This document shows, in pieces, positions 11,746-24,410 of a stretch of DNA of 64,000 bases. Origin of the DNA: Sialis fuliginosa (Eukaryota > Arthropoda > Insecta > Megaloptera > Sialidae). Position 1 is the stretch's first letter. The number at the start of each line of letters is the position of its first letter. Under the pieces are notes generated by a model. The model saw only the letters and a program-made list of their open reading frames with translations. It searched no databases and was not told the origin of the DNA. The position numbers and the translations under genes were made by a program. Location: NCBI GenBank assembly GCA_961205875.1, contig OY540821.1:9486001-9550000 (forward strand). Direction: 5' to 3'.

Positions 11746-13096
11746 TATCTATTATGTATAACATAAAACCCATATTTGTAGATAAAGGTATACCTACCTA
11801 AGGAAAGATCGAGTTAGTTTATTGTTGACCGCAGATAAAGTTAAACTAGTACTCTCTCTGTTGTGTCGTGGCGAGAGGTTCACGATTACGCTACAGGGCA
11901 CAGCGCCGTAGCAAAAGGTCAAAGCAGAAGATATAAAACATGACGGTCCATAGCGCAGACTGTAACAACAACTTTAGACTATTTCTTGAACAGAAATATT
12001 ATTATATAGGAACATATAACATTGACATACAATTCTTCTTGTTCTTTTGAATATTGATGTAGTTAGTACCTAATTGTTATTAACTTTGTTTCTGGACAAT
12101 AATATTTAATATGTTATTATTATTTGATATGTTGCATCATATTTTAAACCTATCCTAAAATAAAAATCAAATCACAGCTTAGAAATGCTATTGAAGATTC
12201 TGATATATACTAAAAAATATTCAATTAACTTCAATGAAAATTTCAAACTTTTCTGAAAAATCACATTTTTGTAATTATCATGTTATGACCTAAGCCACCA
12301 TACGGAAGTAGTAGATAGGTACTTATAAATCACACTATAGACTATAAATTAACAGATATACTTATCAAAATATTGTACCTATACAAAATATAAATATTAA
12401 TCAAGTTTTAAATGCCGAATTTCAGTGACTATAACGATCCATATAGAAACAAACCTAAGTTGATATTTTATCATTATTTTCACAATAAAATTTTCTTTTT
12501 GGTTCATATAATATACATATATTTTTCAGTGATTTCAATTAGTAGTAAAGAAACAAACCTTAATTATAAAAATGTCATCTAATTTATTAAAAAAATTAAA
12601 AAATCTGGTTCATAAGACATTTAGCCCCAAATAATACAAACACGTATATATTTTCTACATTAGGTAATATTTTTTTGGCCTTCCTTTCATCTTCGATGAT
12701 TTAGCCAGGATTCTTTTGTTAATCTCTGATTCCAATAGGTAATTTAATTCTGACAATATGGATACTTCGATGCGTGATATATTACAGACCTTTTAAACAA
12801 TTTATAACGTATCTATTTAATTTCCTTAATTTAAATATAAAGGTATGTATTACAAGTTATATCAAATGTCAATAAATGAATTTATTTATAAAAATGTGTA
12901 GGTATATGAGATTTATTGTAATCAACTAATAAATCATTTGAAATTCAAGCAGTTAATAAATTACCTCGTTGATATGAGTGCTTAAAAAAACAATTACTTA
13001 TTCAAACTGTTGTTTTATTTAATGAATCATTAATTTGTTTGAGTATTAGAATACATGTGTAATTTTATACTGAAATATCAAAAAAAAACAGATTCT
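11746..13096. other. AT-rich intergenic DNA, nothing recognised
   Basis: Apart from a less AT-rich patch at about 11820-11930 that I could not assign, I see no gene, repeat with partner copies, or RNA in this interval. Confidence 0.45.
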
Positions 13097-13453
13097 TGTT
13101 TAATTATTATAAATGTACTAAATTACAAATGTTTGTTCATATTTGATTACTGTCATTAATGAATCATAATCACTTAACTGTAAAACAGTTTAATTTGATG
13201 ACGATCGGCCAATGGCTATCAAAATGGTGGACATTAGCATGTGCCTTGTTCTAAATTTTACGATTTTTTATTTTATAACTTTTGTGTAGTATCTAGTACT
13301 TATCATTTTGTAATCATTAACAAGTGTCCATTACGAGGTGCCAATTACTGGTTTTACTTTATCCATTACTGGAGAACAAACATAAACAAAATAAAAAGTT
13401 ATCATTTAAAAAATAAACTATATTTGCGGACTTTGGTAATTATATTTAATTAA

Positions 13454-13877
13454 CAGTGGCGCCGGAACCAAATTTTACATGCCGTTTTTAAAATTTTAAA
13501 TTGACTTCAATTTATTTTTATTTATTTGTTAAAAAAATACAGTAGAACCTCGTTAGTACGTTTTTAAAGGGACTGAGGGAAAATTAAAAAAAACTAAAAA
13601 AAGAAAATGTACTAAATCAAAACGTACTAACGAGGTTTCACTGTACTCACTTCTTATTTTTTTATCCTTGCTAAGATTCGTGGTTACATTTTATAATTTG
13701 TTTGTGAGCTTTAACATCTCAGTTTACAAAAATTCAATAATTTTTAAGAGTAAAAAAATTACAGAAAACAGATTTTTATAATTGCACGTCGCATAATATA
13801 ATAATTTTGAGGGGACAGAAAATAGTACTTGCCCCCCCACTGAAAATTTTGGGGGGCAATAGCATCCGGTGCCACTG
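13454..13877 (+). mobile_element. hAT-like MITE nested in the TA-family element
   Basis: Left terminus CAGTGGCGCCGGAACC and right terminus ATCCGGTGCCACTG are inverted repeats. A C run and a G run flank a short spacer before the right end, as in other CAGTGGCG elements of this window. The same terminus occurs in isolation near 44083-44093. It carries a smaller element at 13540-13643. Confidence 0.8.
13540..13643 (+). mobile_element. 104 bp Tigger/pogo-like mini-element
   Basis: Starts CAGTAGAACCTCGTTAGTAC and ends GTACTAACGAGGTTTCACTG, an inverted repeat of about 20 bases, flanked on both sides by TA. CAGT-GAACCTCG ends with TA target sites are characteristic of pogo/Tigger-type elements of the Tc1-mariner group (established knowledge; the assignment here is inferred). 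It sits inside the hAT-like element. Confidence 0.8.
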
Positions 13878-14230
13878 GTTCATGATAATTACAAAAAAGA
13901 AGTCAAGACTGGTGCTAGTACCTTATTAAAAGTAAATCTAGTTTGTGATTAAGTGTCTAAGGTACGCCGATTATCTTCAGAGAGAAATATCGAGATTATT
14001 TCCTGGGTAACGTGTAAAGATAATTAATTCTCGTGACTCGGGTTTTGGGGATGTCCACGTACACTCACTCACACGTCACTCACAGTCACGACTTTTCCGA
14101 TGAAAGGAATTTTCGGGGTTTTTAATATCATGGTCAAATTTGATTACCTTTAGAACAATTTGTTTTTTTGTTAAATAGAGCAAGAAATGTTATTAACGTT
14201 AAATTAAATTGAGTTATACTGTATACATTA

Positions 14231-14643
14231 AGGTACTGGCACCAGTCTTGGCCGACAAAGTACGCAAATATAGTTTATAGCTTTTTCTTTTGTTTATGTT
14301 TTCTTCGTCACTAACGAACACCCAATGATGGATACTTGCTAATGATTATAAAATGATTAGTACTACTAGACAAAAGTTATAAAATAAAGAATCGCAAAAT
14401 TTGAAACAATGTAACGCAGATTCTATGATAATATAATAATTAATAAATAGATTACACTCAAAATTAGTTGAAATGTCCACCATTTTGACACCAATTGGCT
14501 GATTGCCGTCAAATTAAGCTGTAATTACAGTTAAGAGTCTACATATTATGATTCAGTAATGGTAGTAATTAAATATCAACAAATATTTTTAATTAAACAA
14601 GTGTCCAATACTAGGGCATGATCCAAGACTGGTGCCGTTATCT
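14231..14643 (-). mobile_element. TA-family element copy 2
   Basis: Left end AGGTACTGGCACCAGTCTTG and right end CCAAGACTGGTGCCGTTATCT, both flanked by TA, give an element of about 413 bp. Its interior (CACCATTTTGACACC, AATTGGCTGATTGCCG) is in the opposite orientation to copy 1. Confidence 0.85.
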
Positions 14644-14800
14644 TATATCATTTTTGGCTTCTAGAGAGACGAGACGAGACACCCAACTCTTGTTTCGTCT
14701 CTCTAGTATTGTGTGCAGCCCTACTTGCTTGGGATTATTTAAAATATACATATATACTAATAAAAGTGTGATTTACTCGTAGTTCTAAATCTTTATACCT

Positions 14801-14812
<12 letters not shown>

Positions 14813-14847
<35 letters not shown>
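14813..14847. repeat. (AT)n microsatellite
   Basis: An uninterrupted run of about 17 AT units. A simple-sequence tract with no further meaning apparent. Confidence 0.98.
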
Positions 14848-14849
<2 letters not shown>

Positions 14850-15035
14850 TAGGTAGTATAGATACCTATTAACTGTTACACCTATGATTTAAGATATATC
14901 TACATATATAGAAAGTTTATACATTTAAGATCAATATCGATCTTACATTATTTTGAAATATGTACTTAAATAGAAATATACATCAAACTATATGTCCCTC
15001 AAGTTACAACAGCATTTATAATCTAAGGAGTCTAT

Positions 15036-15536
15036 GGCGGCTATTACACTATCAAATAAATATGTCAAAGATCTTTGACAAAAATTTGGTCATATTTCTT
15101 TGATAAAATACGAGATTTTGTTTTATTACACTACATAAAATATTTGATAATATTTTCTCAATATTATCTAGGGATATTTTCTTCTCTTTTGGTGTCTTTT
15201 GAATATCAGTGCGTGGATGTTCGTCAATTGACGCGTTCGAGGTTTGAATTTACAACCGTGTATTGTGGTTTTTATAAGTTTTTTTAAGAAGATTATCATA
15301 TAATACTGGATTTTGTTGATATTCATATATTAATAATTATGTAACTGTAACTGTTAGTGGTAGTCGCCATTTTGTTTTTGACGTCAAAAAACTTTGATCA
15401 AATATAAGAGACTGTCATTAACTATGATCATAGACATATTATGAAGGTAAATATTATAAAAGTTGACTTATTACACTGTCATATTTCTTTGATCAAAAAA
15501 ATTTTATCCTATTTCTTTGATAGTGTAATAGCCGCC
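15036..15536 (+). mobile_element. Harbinger-like MITE, copy 1
   Basis: Left GGCGGCTATTACACTATCAA and right TTTGATAGTGTAATAGCCGCC are inverted termini about 21 bases long. The right flank is TAA, the left flank TAT, probably a mutated 3 bp target duplication. The interior matches, in the opposite orientation, the element at 43427-43932. Short GC-initial termini with TWA target sites suggest the PIF/Harbinger group; this is inferred. Confidence 0.85.
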
Positions 15537-17189
15537 TAAGCCAATACTATTTCAACATTTTTTTACAAATTAAATACAATATCTATCTTTCTACAAGGTA
15601 TATCCAGTAAAATTTAAAATTGTACTATATATACATATGTCTTCTATGGATTTTAGCATATATAATTCATAACACAATTCGGTACCCTGTGAGAGATTTA
15701 TTTATTATAAGATTATTTTTATAGAAGTGATTTTTTTCGGAATTTTTTTATGTAAAAAAGATTGGTCTAAACAAATAATTTTAAAATAGGGGAGGCGGGG
15801 TAATATGTAAAGGGTAAGTTCGAGAAGTTTTACTGTAATATTCTAGATATTTCCTTTACTAAAATGAATATTAAAACAATAATTTGTATATATGTATATA
15901 TTTACAATACATAGCCTTCGAATTTTAATGTTAACAATACTTAAAGGCCTATTATACCTATACCATTATTATAATATGATGTCACAAAATATTTTATCTG
16001 TGCAAGAAATCATAAATATTTAATTGTCGATACAAATGATTTATGAACAAATTAAATTCACATTTAAATAATGAACAGAACTTTTTTTTTATTCACCGAT
16101 ATGGCCTGAAAAGAATTTAGATTGTAATCATAAACATATGTAGGATTATAAAACAATAAAAATCAAGTTTTTGTTGTTGTACCATCAATGATCTATTAGA
16201 ACAATAAGCAATAAGCATAGATTTTTTATCGACATAATTAAATTAAAAGGTGTAAATAAATATTAACATATGGTTTTTTTTAAATGGTAATAAAAATTTA
16301 AGAATCTGTAAAATTATATTTTTAATTGACTTCAAAAAAGGAAAAGGTTCTCAATTCGATAATATATATTTTTATGTATGTTCGGGCTAAATAAATATAA
16401 ATAATTAACTAACCAAACACCAAATTCATTTTTTCCAATAAAAATAAATATTTTTTTTTTGTACACATCAAAATCAGGTTGATACATTCGTGCATAACAT
16501 AGTCCATTTATACAGTATAAAAATGTTTGTTAAAATCTATAACGACAATTTTAAATTTGAATAACTACGAAATTTTTTAACGGTATTAAATAATGTTTTA
16601 AAAAAATTCAAAAACAATTTATAAAAATATCAAGGCCAAGTCGTGTGTCAATTTTAGACTCATTTTGAGATTGTTATGTAATAAATGTTCTCAGATGTCA
16701 TCCTCTACTGACCTTGGACCGCTAAACTATATTATTAAAGAAGTTACGATTTTTGAAAGTCCGCAGTCTATATTTTCCTTTTTAAGGATCGTCAGGAAAT
16801 TTGCTTAAGAATGAGGAAGACATATAAAATAATTAGGACTTGAAAATCTTTTTAAATTATTGGTATACAAGAATTAGTGATATATAACAAATATATACCT
16901 AATTTACTTTTCAGGATTGGCCTAAAGAAGATTTAGATATTGAATGGCCTTTAAACATCAAGAAATTTGAATATATTTGAAAGTAAATATTTTCATTTTA
17001 AGATTTCTAGGTTTTAGATTTTTATTATTAATCTTTTCATTTTTACAATTATATTCATCATTTATATAATCTAATACCATCTTTACTGTTAATTGAGAAC
17101 AATTTTTTTACCCCCCATTAGGGCTGAACTTCGAAAAATCGCAAATCGCGATTTTTTACCTTTATAATATTACATGTATAATATATTAA
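15537..17189. other. AT-rich intergenic DNA with a short repeat fragment
   Basis: At about 16322-16400 lies a fragment of the dispersed family beginning GACTTCAAAAAAGG (here ATTGACTTCAAAAAAGGAAA), also seen at 17955, 24411, 37493 (minus) and 60264. Otherwise nothing is recognised. Confidence 0.5.
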
Positions 17190-17194
17190 CACCC

Positions 17195-17312
17195 TTTTCC
17201 GCCTTTTGGGGTTATATTTCGGAAAATCGCTTTTTAATGGACACTTACGTCATAAAATGAATTTCATACACCTGTTTCTAGGTCCAGGGTGTTGATGAGT
17301 CAGTCACTCTGA
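17195..17312 (-). repeat. Dispersed repeat, GACTCATCAACAC family, minus copy
   Basis: Read on the minus strand it contains TGACTGACTCATCAACACCC, a CTAGAAACAGGTG segment, and TTTTCCGAAATATAACCCC. Plus-strand relatives with the same motif order lie at 38427, 40378 and 53588. Unclassified. Confidence 0.65.
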
Positions 17313-17319
17313 ACTCCAT

Positions 17320-17525
17320 TCATACTAATATTATAAATGCGATGGTAACTCTGTTTGTCTATCTGTCTGTTTGTTACATTTTCACGGCTAAACTGATTTT
17401 GATGAAATTTTGCAGGAAGATTGCTTATATCCCGAGAAAGGACATAGGATACTTTGCATTCAAAAAATTGATTAGATAAAAAAAATACAAATACCACGCG
17501 AACGAAGTCGCGAGTAACAGCTAAT
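17320..17525 (+). repeat. Lep1/Helitron-like repeat, short copy
   Basis: Begins CATACTAATATTATAAATGC, carries TCTGTTTGTCTATCTGTCTG, TTTTGATGAAATTTTG and AGGACATAGGATACTTTG, and ends ACGAAGTCGCGAGTAACAGC. Same family as 11288-11745. Confidence 0.75.
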
Positions 17526-17954
17526 TATTTATAATATGTATATTTAAAATATATTGTTATTTGTATTAATTTAAATTGTTGCGAATATCAAGTTTAAGTC
17601 CAATATATAAAAATACAAACCTAAAAATTAATTCCTTAATACACTACAATATCAACCAATTTGATATTTATTTTAAATTAATTTAAAATAAACAAACAAA
17701 CAAAAAACACAGGAAATGGGTGTAAAGACTGAAGATTAATTCTATTAATAAAAATTGAGGAAATATTATATTTTCTATTACAATTTGGTATTTATATTTG
17801 CATAGCAATAACTTTCGTTAATTAGATTATAAAGGAGTGTTTCATTTATATATTTTTTAAATTAATTTTTATAGATTTTTAAAATTATATGAACATTGGC
17901 CCTGAAATATAATGTAATACCATTTTTTGTGGCAAAAAGTAATTATTATTTAAT

Positions 17955-18620
17955 TTTTTAACTGACTTCAAAAAAGGAGGAGATTCTCAATTCGGCTGTA
18001 TATTTTTTTTTATATATGTTCGGGCATAACTTTGATTTTTTTTGTTTGGAAGAATATACACCCGAGGAGGTTCCATATAAATTTTATCAGAATCTTACCA
18101 TGGACTTTGAAGATTCGCCAATCAAAAGAGAAAATAAAAAACTTTTGAAGAAAAAAATAAAATCGTCTTAAAAAAACTAAAATTAATGAAAAAATCATTG
18201 CCTGTACTAATAATAATTAAAATTAATAGTTTTTGTAGTCAGTGCCAAACTGCCAAGACAATACAAAACTTTTTCACAAAGAAAAAAATTGAACCAACTT
18301 CTAAAACTGATAAATTCAATTATTATATATTTTTCAACATTTCTAGGGTTTTTTTTATGAAGTCGGTTTAATTTTTGCCTTAAACAGTTTTTTAAAATTA
18401 TTTTTTTAACTTAAAAAAATAAGTGCGTCTTCAAAGGTTGCTGTCAAGACTTGATTTTAAAAAGAAGCTATTTTTTGCTCGAAATATTCATTTTTAAGGT
18501 TTTTTGAAGTCGGTTTTATTTTTCTCTTAAAAAAAATTATTGTGTCTTCAAAGGTTGCTGTCAAGACTTGATTATAAAAAAATGTTAGTTTTTGCTCGAA
18601 ACATTAAAAATTTTATACTT
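17955..18620 (+). repeat. GACTTCAAAAAAGG-family repeat with internal 116 bp duplication
   Basis: Starts AACTGACTTCAAAAAAGGAG and continues with the CCATATAAATTTTATCAGAA and ATGGACTTTGAAGAT segments shared with the copies at 24411 and 60264. Downstream, GTCTTCAAAGGTTGCTGTCA occurs at 18427 and again at 18543, a 116 bp tandem duplication inside the repeat. Confidence 0.7.
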
Positions 18621-19068
18621 TTTTCTTTTTGAAAAAAATGAGTACACTTTTACATAATCCCATACTTTATAATTAACACCATTTTTTATCTGAATCGACC
18701 TTGCGCTTCTAGAAACTAATGATGTATCAATATAACCTCGATCTTTTGTCTAATATCTTAATAATTAACTACATATACGGGTATATTCCACGTAGTATAT
18801 CATTATCATCGCCTTTATCATAAAGACGATGATAGTAGATATTGACGGCGCTCATCTTCCGCATTTCTTTAGAAACTAACCCTTTCGAATCAATAAAAAC
18901 AGAGATTATACACTTTGAATAATTATATGTTCAGCTTATCTTAGTTATTTTCAGTTGTTGTTGATTTGAAAGATTAAAGATTTGTAAATTTATTGAATTG
19001 TCATTAATCATTAAAATTGACGTACCCTTGAATGATTCTTTCTCATTTTTCATGTGATTTTATACAAA

Positions 19069-19504
19069 TATCTGCCATGGGAGCCACGCGACTTTCTTAT
19101 ACGTAATCCTGACAGTGAACAGTGTACATGATTCTAAATATATTAAAACATATTTCTGACAAACTTATAAATGGGACATAAATTATAGATAATATTATTC
19201 TCTACATTACACATATGTATCAAATTAATTTTTTGAACATAATAACTCAACCGAAAACATTTGTTTATTCTTGTCAATTTTTGATTTTTCGAACTATTTT
19301 TGAAATAAGAAAAAAATGTTTTAGATAAAAAATATCAAGTATGTTATTATTTATAATTTAGTTAGAAATAAGTATTTAGAATCACCCACACTGTTGACTC
19401 TCAGTATTACGTATAAGAAAGTCTCATGGTACCTATGGCAAACACGCGCACTGTTCAATGTATGTAATACGTCTAAGAAAGTCCCATGACACTCATGGCA
19501 GATA
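19069..19504. mobile_element. Foldback element with ATCTGCCATG ends
   Basis: The left end ATCTGCCATGGGAGCCACGC with GACTTTCTTATACGTA mirrors the right end ACGTCTAAGAAAGTCCCATG with ACTCATGGCAGAT. A third, internal, copy of the right-arm motif (ACGTATAAGAAAGTCTCATG) lies near 19411. Non-coding; family not recognised. Confidence 0.75.
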
Positions 19505-19699
19505 TTTCTTCTCTGTTATGAACCATTTGAATTATAATAACAATTTTTTTTTCTCGAAAAAATGAATAGACAGACAGACACACAGACATCATGGCGAACA
19601 TGAATTCAGGAAAGGTCAAAATGGATAATAATACTTATACTACATATGTATATGTATATTTCATATATATTACATGGGTATATAGGGAAAGTAAAAATA

Positions 19700-20158
19700 A
19701 GATATTGCCACCAGTCTTGGATAGTACCCCAGTGTTGGGCACTTGTATAATTAAATGTACTAAATAAGAAATATTTGTTGATATTTGATTACTGTCATTA
19801 CAGCTTAAATTGTTGACAATCGGCCAATGGGTGTCAAAATGGTGGAGATTTAAACAAATTATTAGTGTAATCTATTTATTTAATTATTATATTATCATAG
19901 CATCTGCTTTAACATTGTTTCAAATTTTACCATTTTTTATTTTATAACTTTTGTGTCGTAGTAGTTATTTTTATATAAACAAAATAAAAGGTTATAATTA
20001 AAAAAAAACTATATATATTTGCCGACGTTGGTAATTAAATTTATTTAATAAAGACGTAGTTGTTTTATTAGTAACATGAGTTCATGAGAATTACAAGAAA
20101 GAATCCCAAAAAACAGTATACGTTGCTATTAAAACGTCCAAGATTGGTGCTAGTACCT
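19700..20158 (+). mobile_element. TA-family element copy 3
   Basis: Left terminus is degraded (AGATATTGCCACCAGTCTTG) and the right terminus reads AGATTGGTGCTAGTACCT, with TA at each side. The interior carries CGGCCAATGGGTGTCAAAAT and AACATGAGTTCATGAGAATT. About 459 bp. Confidence 0.85.
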
Positions 20159-21409
20159 TATTTATTGAAAGTAAAATAATAATTTATTAATTATATTATT
20201 TATGTACAAACAATTACAAAAAACGTTCTTCAACTTTCAACATTTGATCAAAATTTAATAAATCAAAAATCCCTAATACCCAATGTAATTAAGATTTATA
20301 AAAAAATATCTGAAGCAATAAATATTGCATTAAAGGTAATACATAACATCCAATTACAAAGATATTTCTTAAACGGTATTTCAGCTGGTACTCGTTAATT
20401 AATCAAATAAATATTGTTCCATTGTTAATAGGCAGGTTAATTATAACTTATAGCTGAACAAATAGTACAGACTTTTAAAAATCTGTGTGAAAATCGAACC
20501 CATAACCTTCGATACAAACAATTAGATGCAATTACCTTGATCTAGAAATATTTTACCGTTGGCAAATAACAAGTTAATTTGTTCAGAAATCAATGCAATT
20601 AATAGTATTTATTATTTTGATATTTTACTGACTTAATAGGGTATTTGACACGACTATTGAAATGTTGTAAACAATATAGTTACTATAATATACAATCAAA
20701 TGTTTTTTTATGTGAAATAAGTTAGTATTTTAATAATAAATCTAATTTAAAATTGTAAATTGTTTTTAGCTTGTCTGTCACGTGATCACAAACGCATCTA
20801 TAGCAGAACTGTCACTGGTATGACGTCAAAAAATATGTTAAACGTCAGAATACTCGAATCATATTGGTTGGTTTCAGTTTATTAAGTAACTTTGAATGTG
20901 CGTTATTTTGGAAAAATTTGGATAATTTTTCGTTCCATACATATATCTTACTTTATTGAATTGCAGTTTTACCTGTAGATACTTAAAACAATGATAATTT
21001 AAGTACAAGTACACACTGATTTAAGTACATGTACAGCTTCGACCTACACCTAGAATCTTAGTCACATAAAACGTGATCATGTGCAGTAAAAGGTTAAGTT
21101 ATACTTATTTGATTCATATATTTATTTTACATATTTACATATCAAATGCACATGAATGTGATGCAATATTGTTGTAGATTATATGTCCATATAAATTATA
21201 AATAAATATCTTCATACATGGATTCCAATATAAGTATATCGTGATTTATATAAATAGATACTTTATTAAGCTATGTACACATACAAGTTGATTAAGCCAT
21301 AGGAAACTGACTTAACATTGAGTGAATTAGAAGTGTTGTAGTAACCTTTGTACAAATATAATATTGATGCATTTTGAAATGGCGTCAAGAAACTAACTGG
21401 TAAATTCGA
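20159..21409. other. AT-rich intergenic DNA, nothing recognised
   Basis: Two CACGTGATCA-like blocks occur near 20780 and 21068, and TGACGTCAAA near 20820. Without partner copies or genes I cannot say whether they matter. No coding region is seen. Confidence 0.4.
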
Positions 21410-22095
21410 TTCTATTTTATAACTTTTGTGTCGTAGTCATAATCATTGACTACCTACTGTTATTCCGGTTTTACTATAACCGATGTAATAAAACCGGGTG
21501 TAAAAGTTCGTGTAGATGACACTTTACACCCGACATAACTAATCAGGTTTAGTTATAAATGCTATTCCTGTTGATCTACAGGAATAGCATAAATAAACCG
21601 GAATAGAGCAGGAATAAAAATGCGTGTAAACTGTATGGACATAGTTAAATCTATATAGCCAATCTCAAAAAATATAAGCAATTTCTAAGACGAAAAGATG
21701 GAAAACAAAAGAAAACATGATTCGTAAGGCGTAAAGGAGACGAAGTATTTTTGAGATTTCTTGTTGGTACGCCAAATCGGAATTATAATTCAAGCTGAAG
21801 TCACTTATTCTCGTATGTTAGAAAAACCGGAACAACAGCGCTGTGTAAACGTACTCATTAGCAAGTGTCCATCACTGGATGCCCATTACTGGTTTTACTT
21901 TGTTCAATACTTAAGAAAAAACATAAACAAAATAAAAAGCTATAATTCAAAAAACAAACTATATTTGCAGACTTTGGTAATTAAATTGTTTTATTAGTAA
22001 CATGAATTCATGATAATTACAAAAAATAAGCCCAGAAATAAAAAACAACAACATATACCTTGTTTTTAAAGCGGCCAAAACTGGTGCCAGTACCT
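21410..22095 (+). mobile_element. TA-family element copy 4, interrupted by a hairpin-rich insert
   Basis: The right part matches the family (AAGTGTCCATCACTGGATGC, AAGCCCAGAAA, then CAAAACTGGTGCCAGTACCT followed by TA). The left part retains only ATAACTTTTGTGTCGTAGT. Between them, about 21450-21860, is unrelated DNA with several strong hairpins. Confidence 0.65.
21461..21605. repeat. Multi-hairpin segment
   Basis: Outer arms TATTCCGGTTT (21461) and AAACCGGAATA (ending 21605) are complementary. Inside are CGGGTGTAAA/TTTACACCCG (21495-21532) and TGCTATTCCTGT/ACAGGAATAGCA with a 6-base loop (21560-21589). CCGGTTTTA/TAAAACCGG gives an alternative fold. Probably part of an unclassified transposon; a structured RNA is possible but unsupported. 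Confidence 0.75.
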
Positions 22096-23448
22096 TAGTG
22101 TTTTATTTTCAACTTTAATACCTTTCAAAAAATATTATTATAATTTTATCTAGGATGTTTAATTTAAAACAAAACACTATTGACTGATTTAAAATTTATC
22201 AGTTAGTTTCAAGGCGGCATTTCAAAATTCACCAATCACACGTTCTTATATTTGTTCGCGCAATAAATTGGCAATAATTTAAATAAAATTCTGTATATGA
22301 TATTTCAAATGAAAAATATCTGATACGGTAAAATATCGTTCTGATAATTTATGTCACATCGACACTACAATGTCGTTGTATGTGTGTATCATCCTTTAAA
22401 TCGAACGTGAACTTCCTATTATTTTACTCTCAGAAAATAATTATAGCACGATTATTCAAGAAGAAGATATATATCTTATTTTTGATGGACCATGTGCAGT
22501 TATTATTTTTATTAAGGTCATATGTGAACCTATATGTTCGTAATAAAATAATAATTATATTCAATATATTTTTTAAATTGCTTGTTTTACAAGGACGATT
22601 ATAATATTAGTATGTATAGAATGTCTGTAAATATGTGTCTAAAGATGGTATCCGAATTTTTTTTACTAAAAATGTGCTCTTTCTAATCGATTTAGTTGGT
22701 ATTAATTGGTGCAATTATAATGATATTCATATATAATTAATTATAATGAATTATGAGTAAATTATTTGACTTTTATTTACTTTATTAATATATAAAAATT
22801 AAATTTAAGTCGTCATAAAAATAAGTCAAGTTTCATATTTTTTTATTTAGTATTATATACAGGAAGATTCAGTAAATAAAAACAAATGGAAGCTTATCAA
22901 CTTTAAAAATTTTGATTTTCAAATTTACTATAATAATTTGAAGTTTTTCGACCAGTAAAATAAAATAAAAAATACGAAAGACATGTCGATTGTAAAATAA
23001 GAAATAGAAGTGGAAAATAATGAATTATTAATATTTATTTGTTTCTATTTAGAATTTAGACAGACACAATTGTATTGAAATAATGACTTGTTATTATAAT
23101 TTATTTAAAACAGTTCTTTTGTCATCGGCACATAATAATTCACATCCTTGTTTCAAGTTGGTTGGGAAAACATCTTCAAAGTTTATTATATTTTTTTATT
23201 TCAATATGTCACACAAAAAAATTCTCATAGGTTTTATAAAACTTGTTAAGTTAATATTAATCGAATAAAAAAAACTAGTTTCATGATTTTTTTTAATATT
23301 ATAACAAGTGTTTTGATTAATACTGACTCGTTTATAATAATATCATACTTTTTGTTTGTTTCTTTAAAAAAAATACATTTTTTATGTAGCAATAAAAATT
23401 GAACTTGATTTTAAAGAAGTTTTTTGCTGTCAATGTACAATGTATGAA
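22096..23448. other. AT-rich intergenic DNA, nothing recognised
   Basis: Only short chance open frames on both strands. No inverted termini or partner copies were noticed. Confidence 0.45.
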
Positions 23449-23793
23449 TTAACCCATTACTTCCCAGTGTTTTTATAGTTAAATTTCTTTCACTTAGTAA
23501 AGTGTTTTTAAATTGACGAAACTATATATAATATTACTTATGAGAGTGTAAATAAAGCAAAATTATATCAATATATTTCAAAAATAAATCCAGGTACAGA
23601 CTGTCGTCGTTAAAAATAGTTAAAATGTGCTATTCTATAAATATGACACTGGGAACTCATGGCAATAATCTAGTACTGTGACTGATTATTATTATATTTT
23701 GTATTGAATCTATCTTTTTGGTCATATTTTCAATAAGAATTGAGAACATGACAAAAAATTCGAAGAAATAAAAATCGGGAAGTAATGGGTTAA
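23449..23793. mobile_element. piggyBac-like MITE with TTAA target duplication
   Basis: TTAA, then CCCATTACTTCCC, and at the far end GGGAAGTAATGGG, then TTAA. The 13 bp termini are perfect inverted repeats and TTAA target duplication with CCC-initial ends is the hallmark of the piggyBac superfamily. About 337 bp between the TTAAs, without coding capacity. Confidence 0.88.
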
Positions 23794-24410
23794 ATTGAAA
23801 CAGGGATTAACGAGTATTTAAAAAGAGACAGAGAGTTAAAAATGGGAATATATAAGTTATCTATTGTTATTTTATTTATTATTATTATTAGTTCTGGGGA
23901 TATAAGCATTCAAAGTGTGACATATTTTTGTTACATTCGTGCCTCCCCTCCTCCCCCCTCTTAGTACCACTGGGGAGGATGTTATTCTACGTCAAAAATT
24001 ATCAAAATGGAATGAATTACTTGTGAAATTATTTAATTTGTATTTATGTAATATTTTTTTGCGCCGCACAAAACTTATAATTAAAAAATTTCGCCAAATA
24101 TTTATTTCACTTCAACACGATGCAAAAATATTACCCATCAAAAATTGACGATAGCAATCAGTAGTAACGTAGAATACGACTCGATTGCGAAAGTTACAAA
24201 ACAAGAAAATATATTGCGAATGCGTAAAGATGTGATTTCTTGTGTTGATTTTTGTTTTGTTATGTAACGTTGGTACTCATTGTTATTCTCGTTATATTTG
24301 ACATGTGAAAATTGTACTAGAGATATTGTTGATTTGTTATGACTATGACCAGGGCTGGGCCTAGTTAGCATAGTGCCTAAAGCCTGTAATATAATTTTAT
24401 GTACAATTTT

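Larger units (their letters stand above)
13097..13923 (+). mobile_element. TA-family element copy 1, carrying a nested insertion
   Basis: The right end reads CAAGACTGGTGCTAGTACCT followed by TA, the shared terminus of a family with at least twelve copies or fragments here. The left end is eroded but retains the subterminal TGTTTAATTA and the internal CGGCCAATGGCTATCAAAAT GGTGGACATT motif. A 424 bp CAGTGGCG element interrupts it at 13454-13877. Confidence 0.7.
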
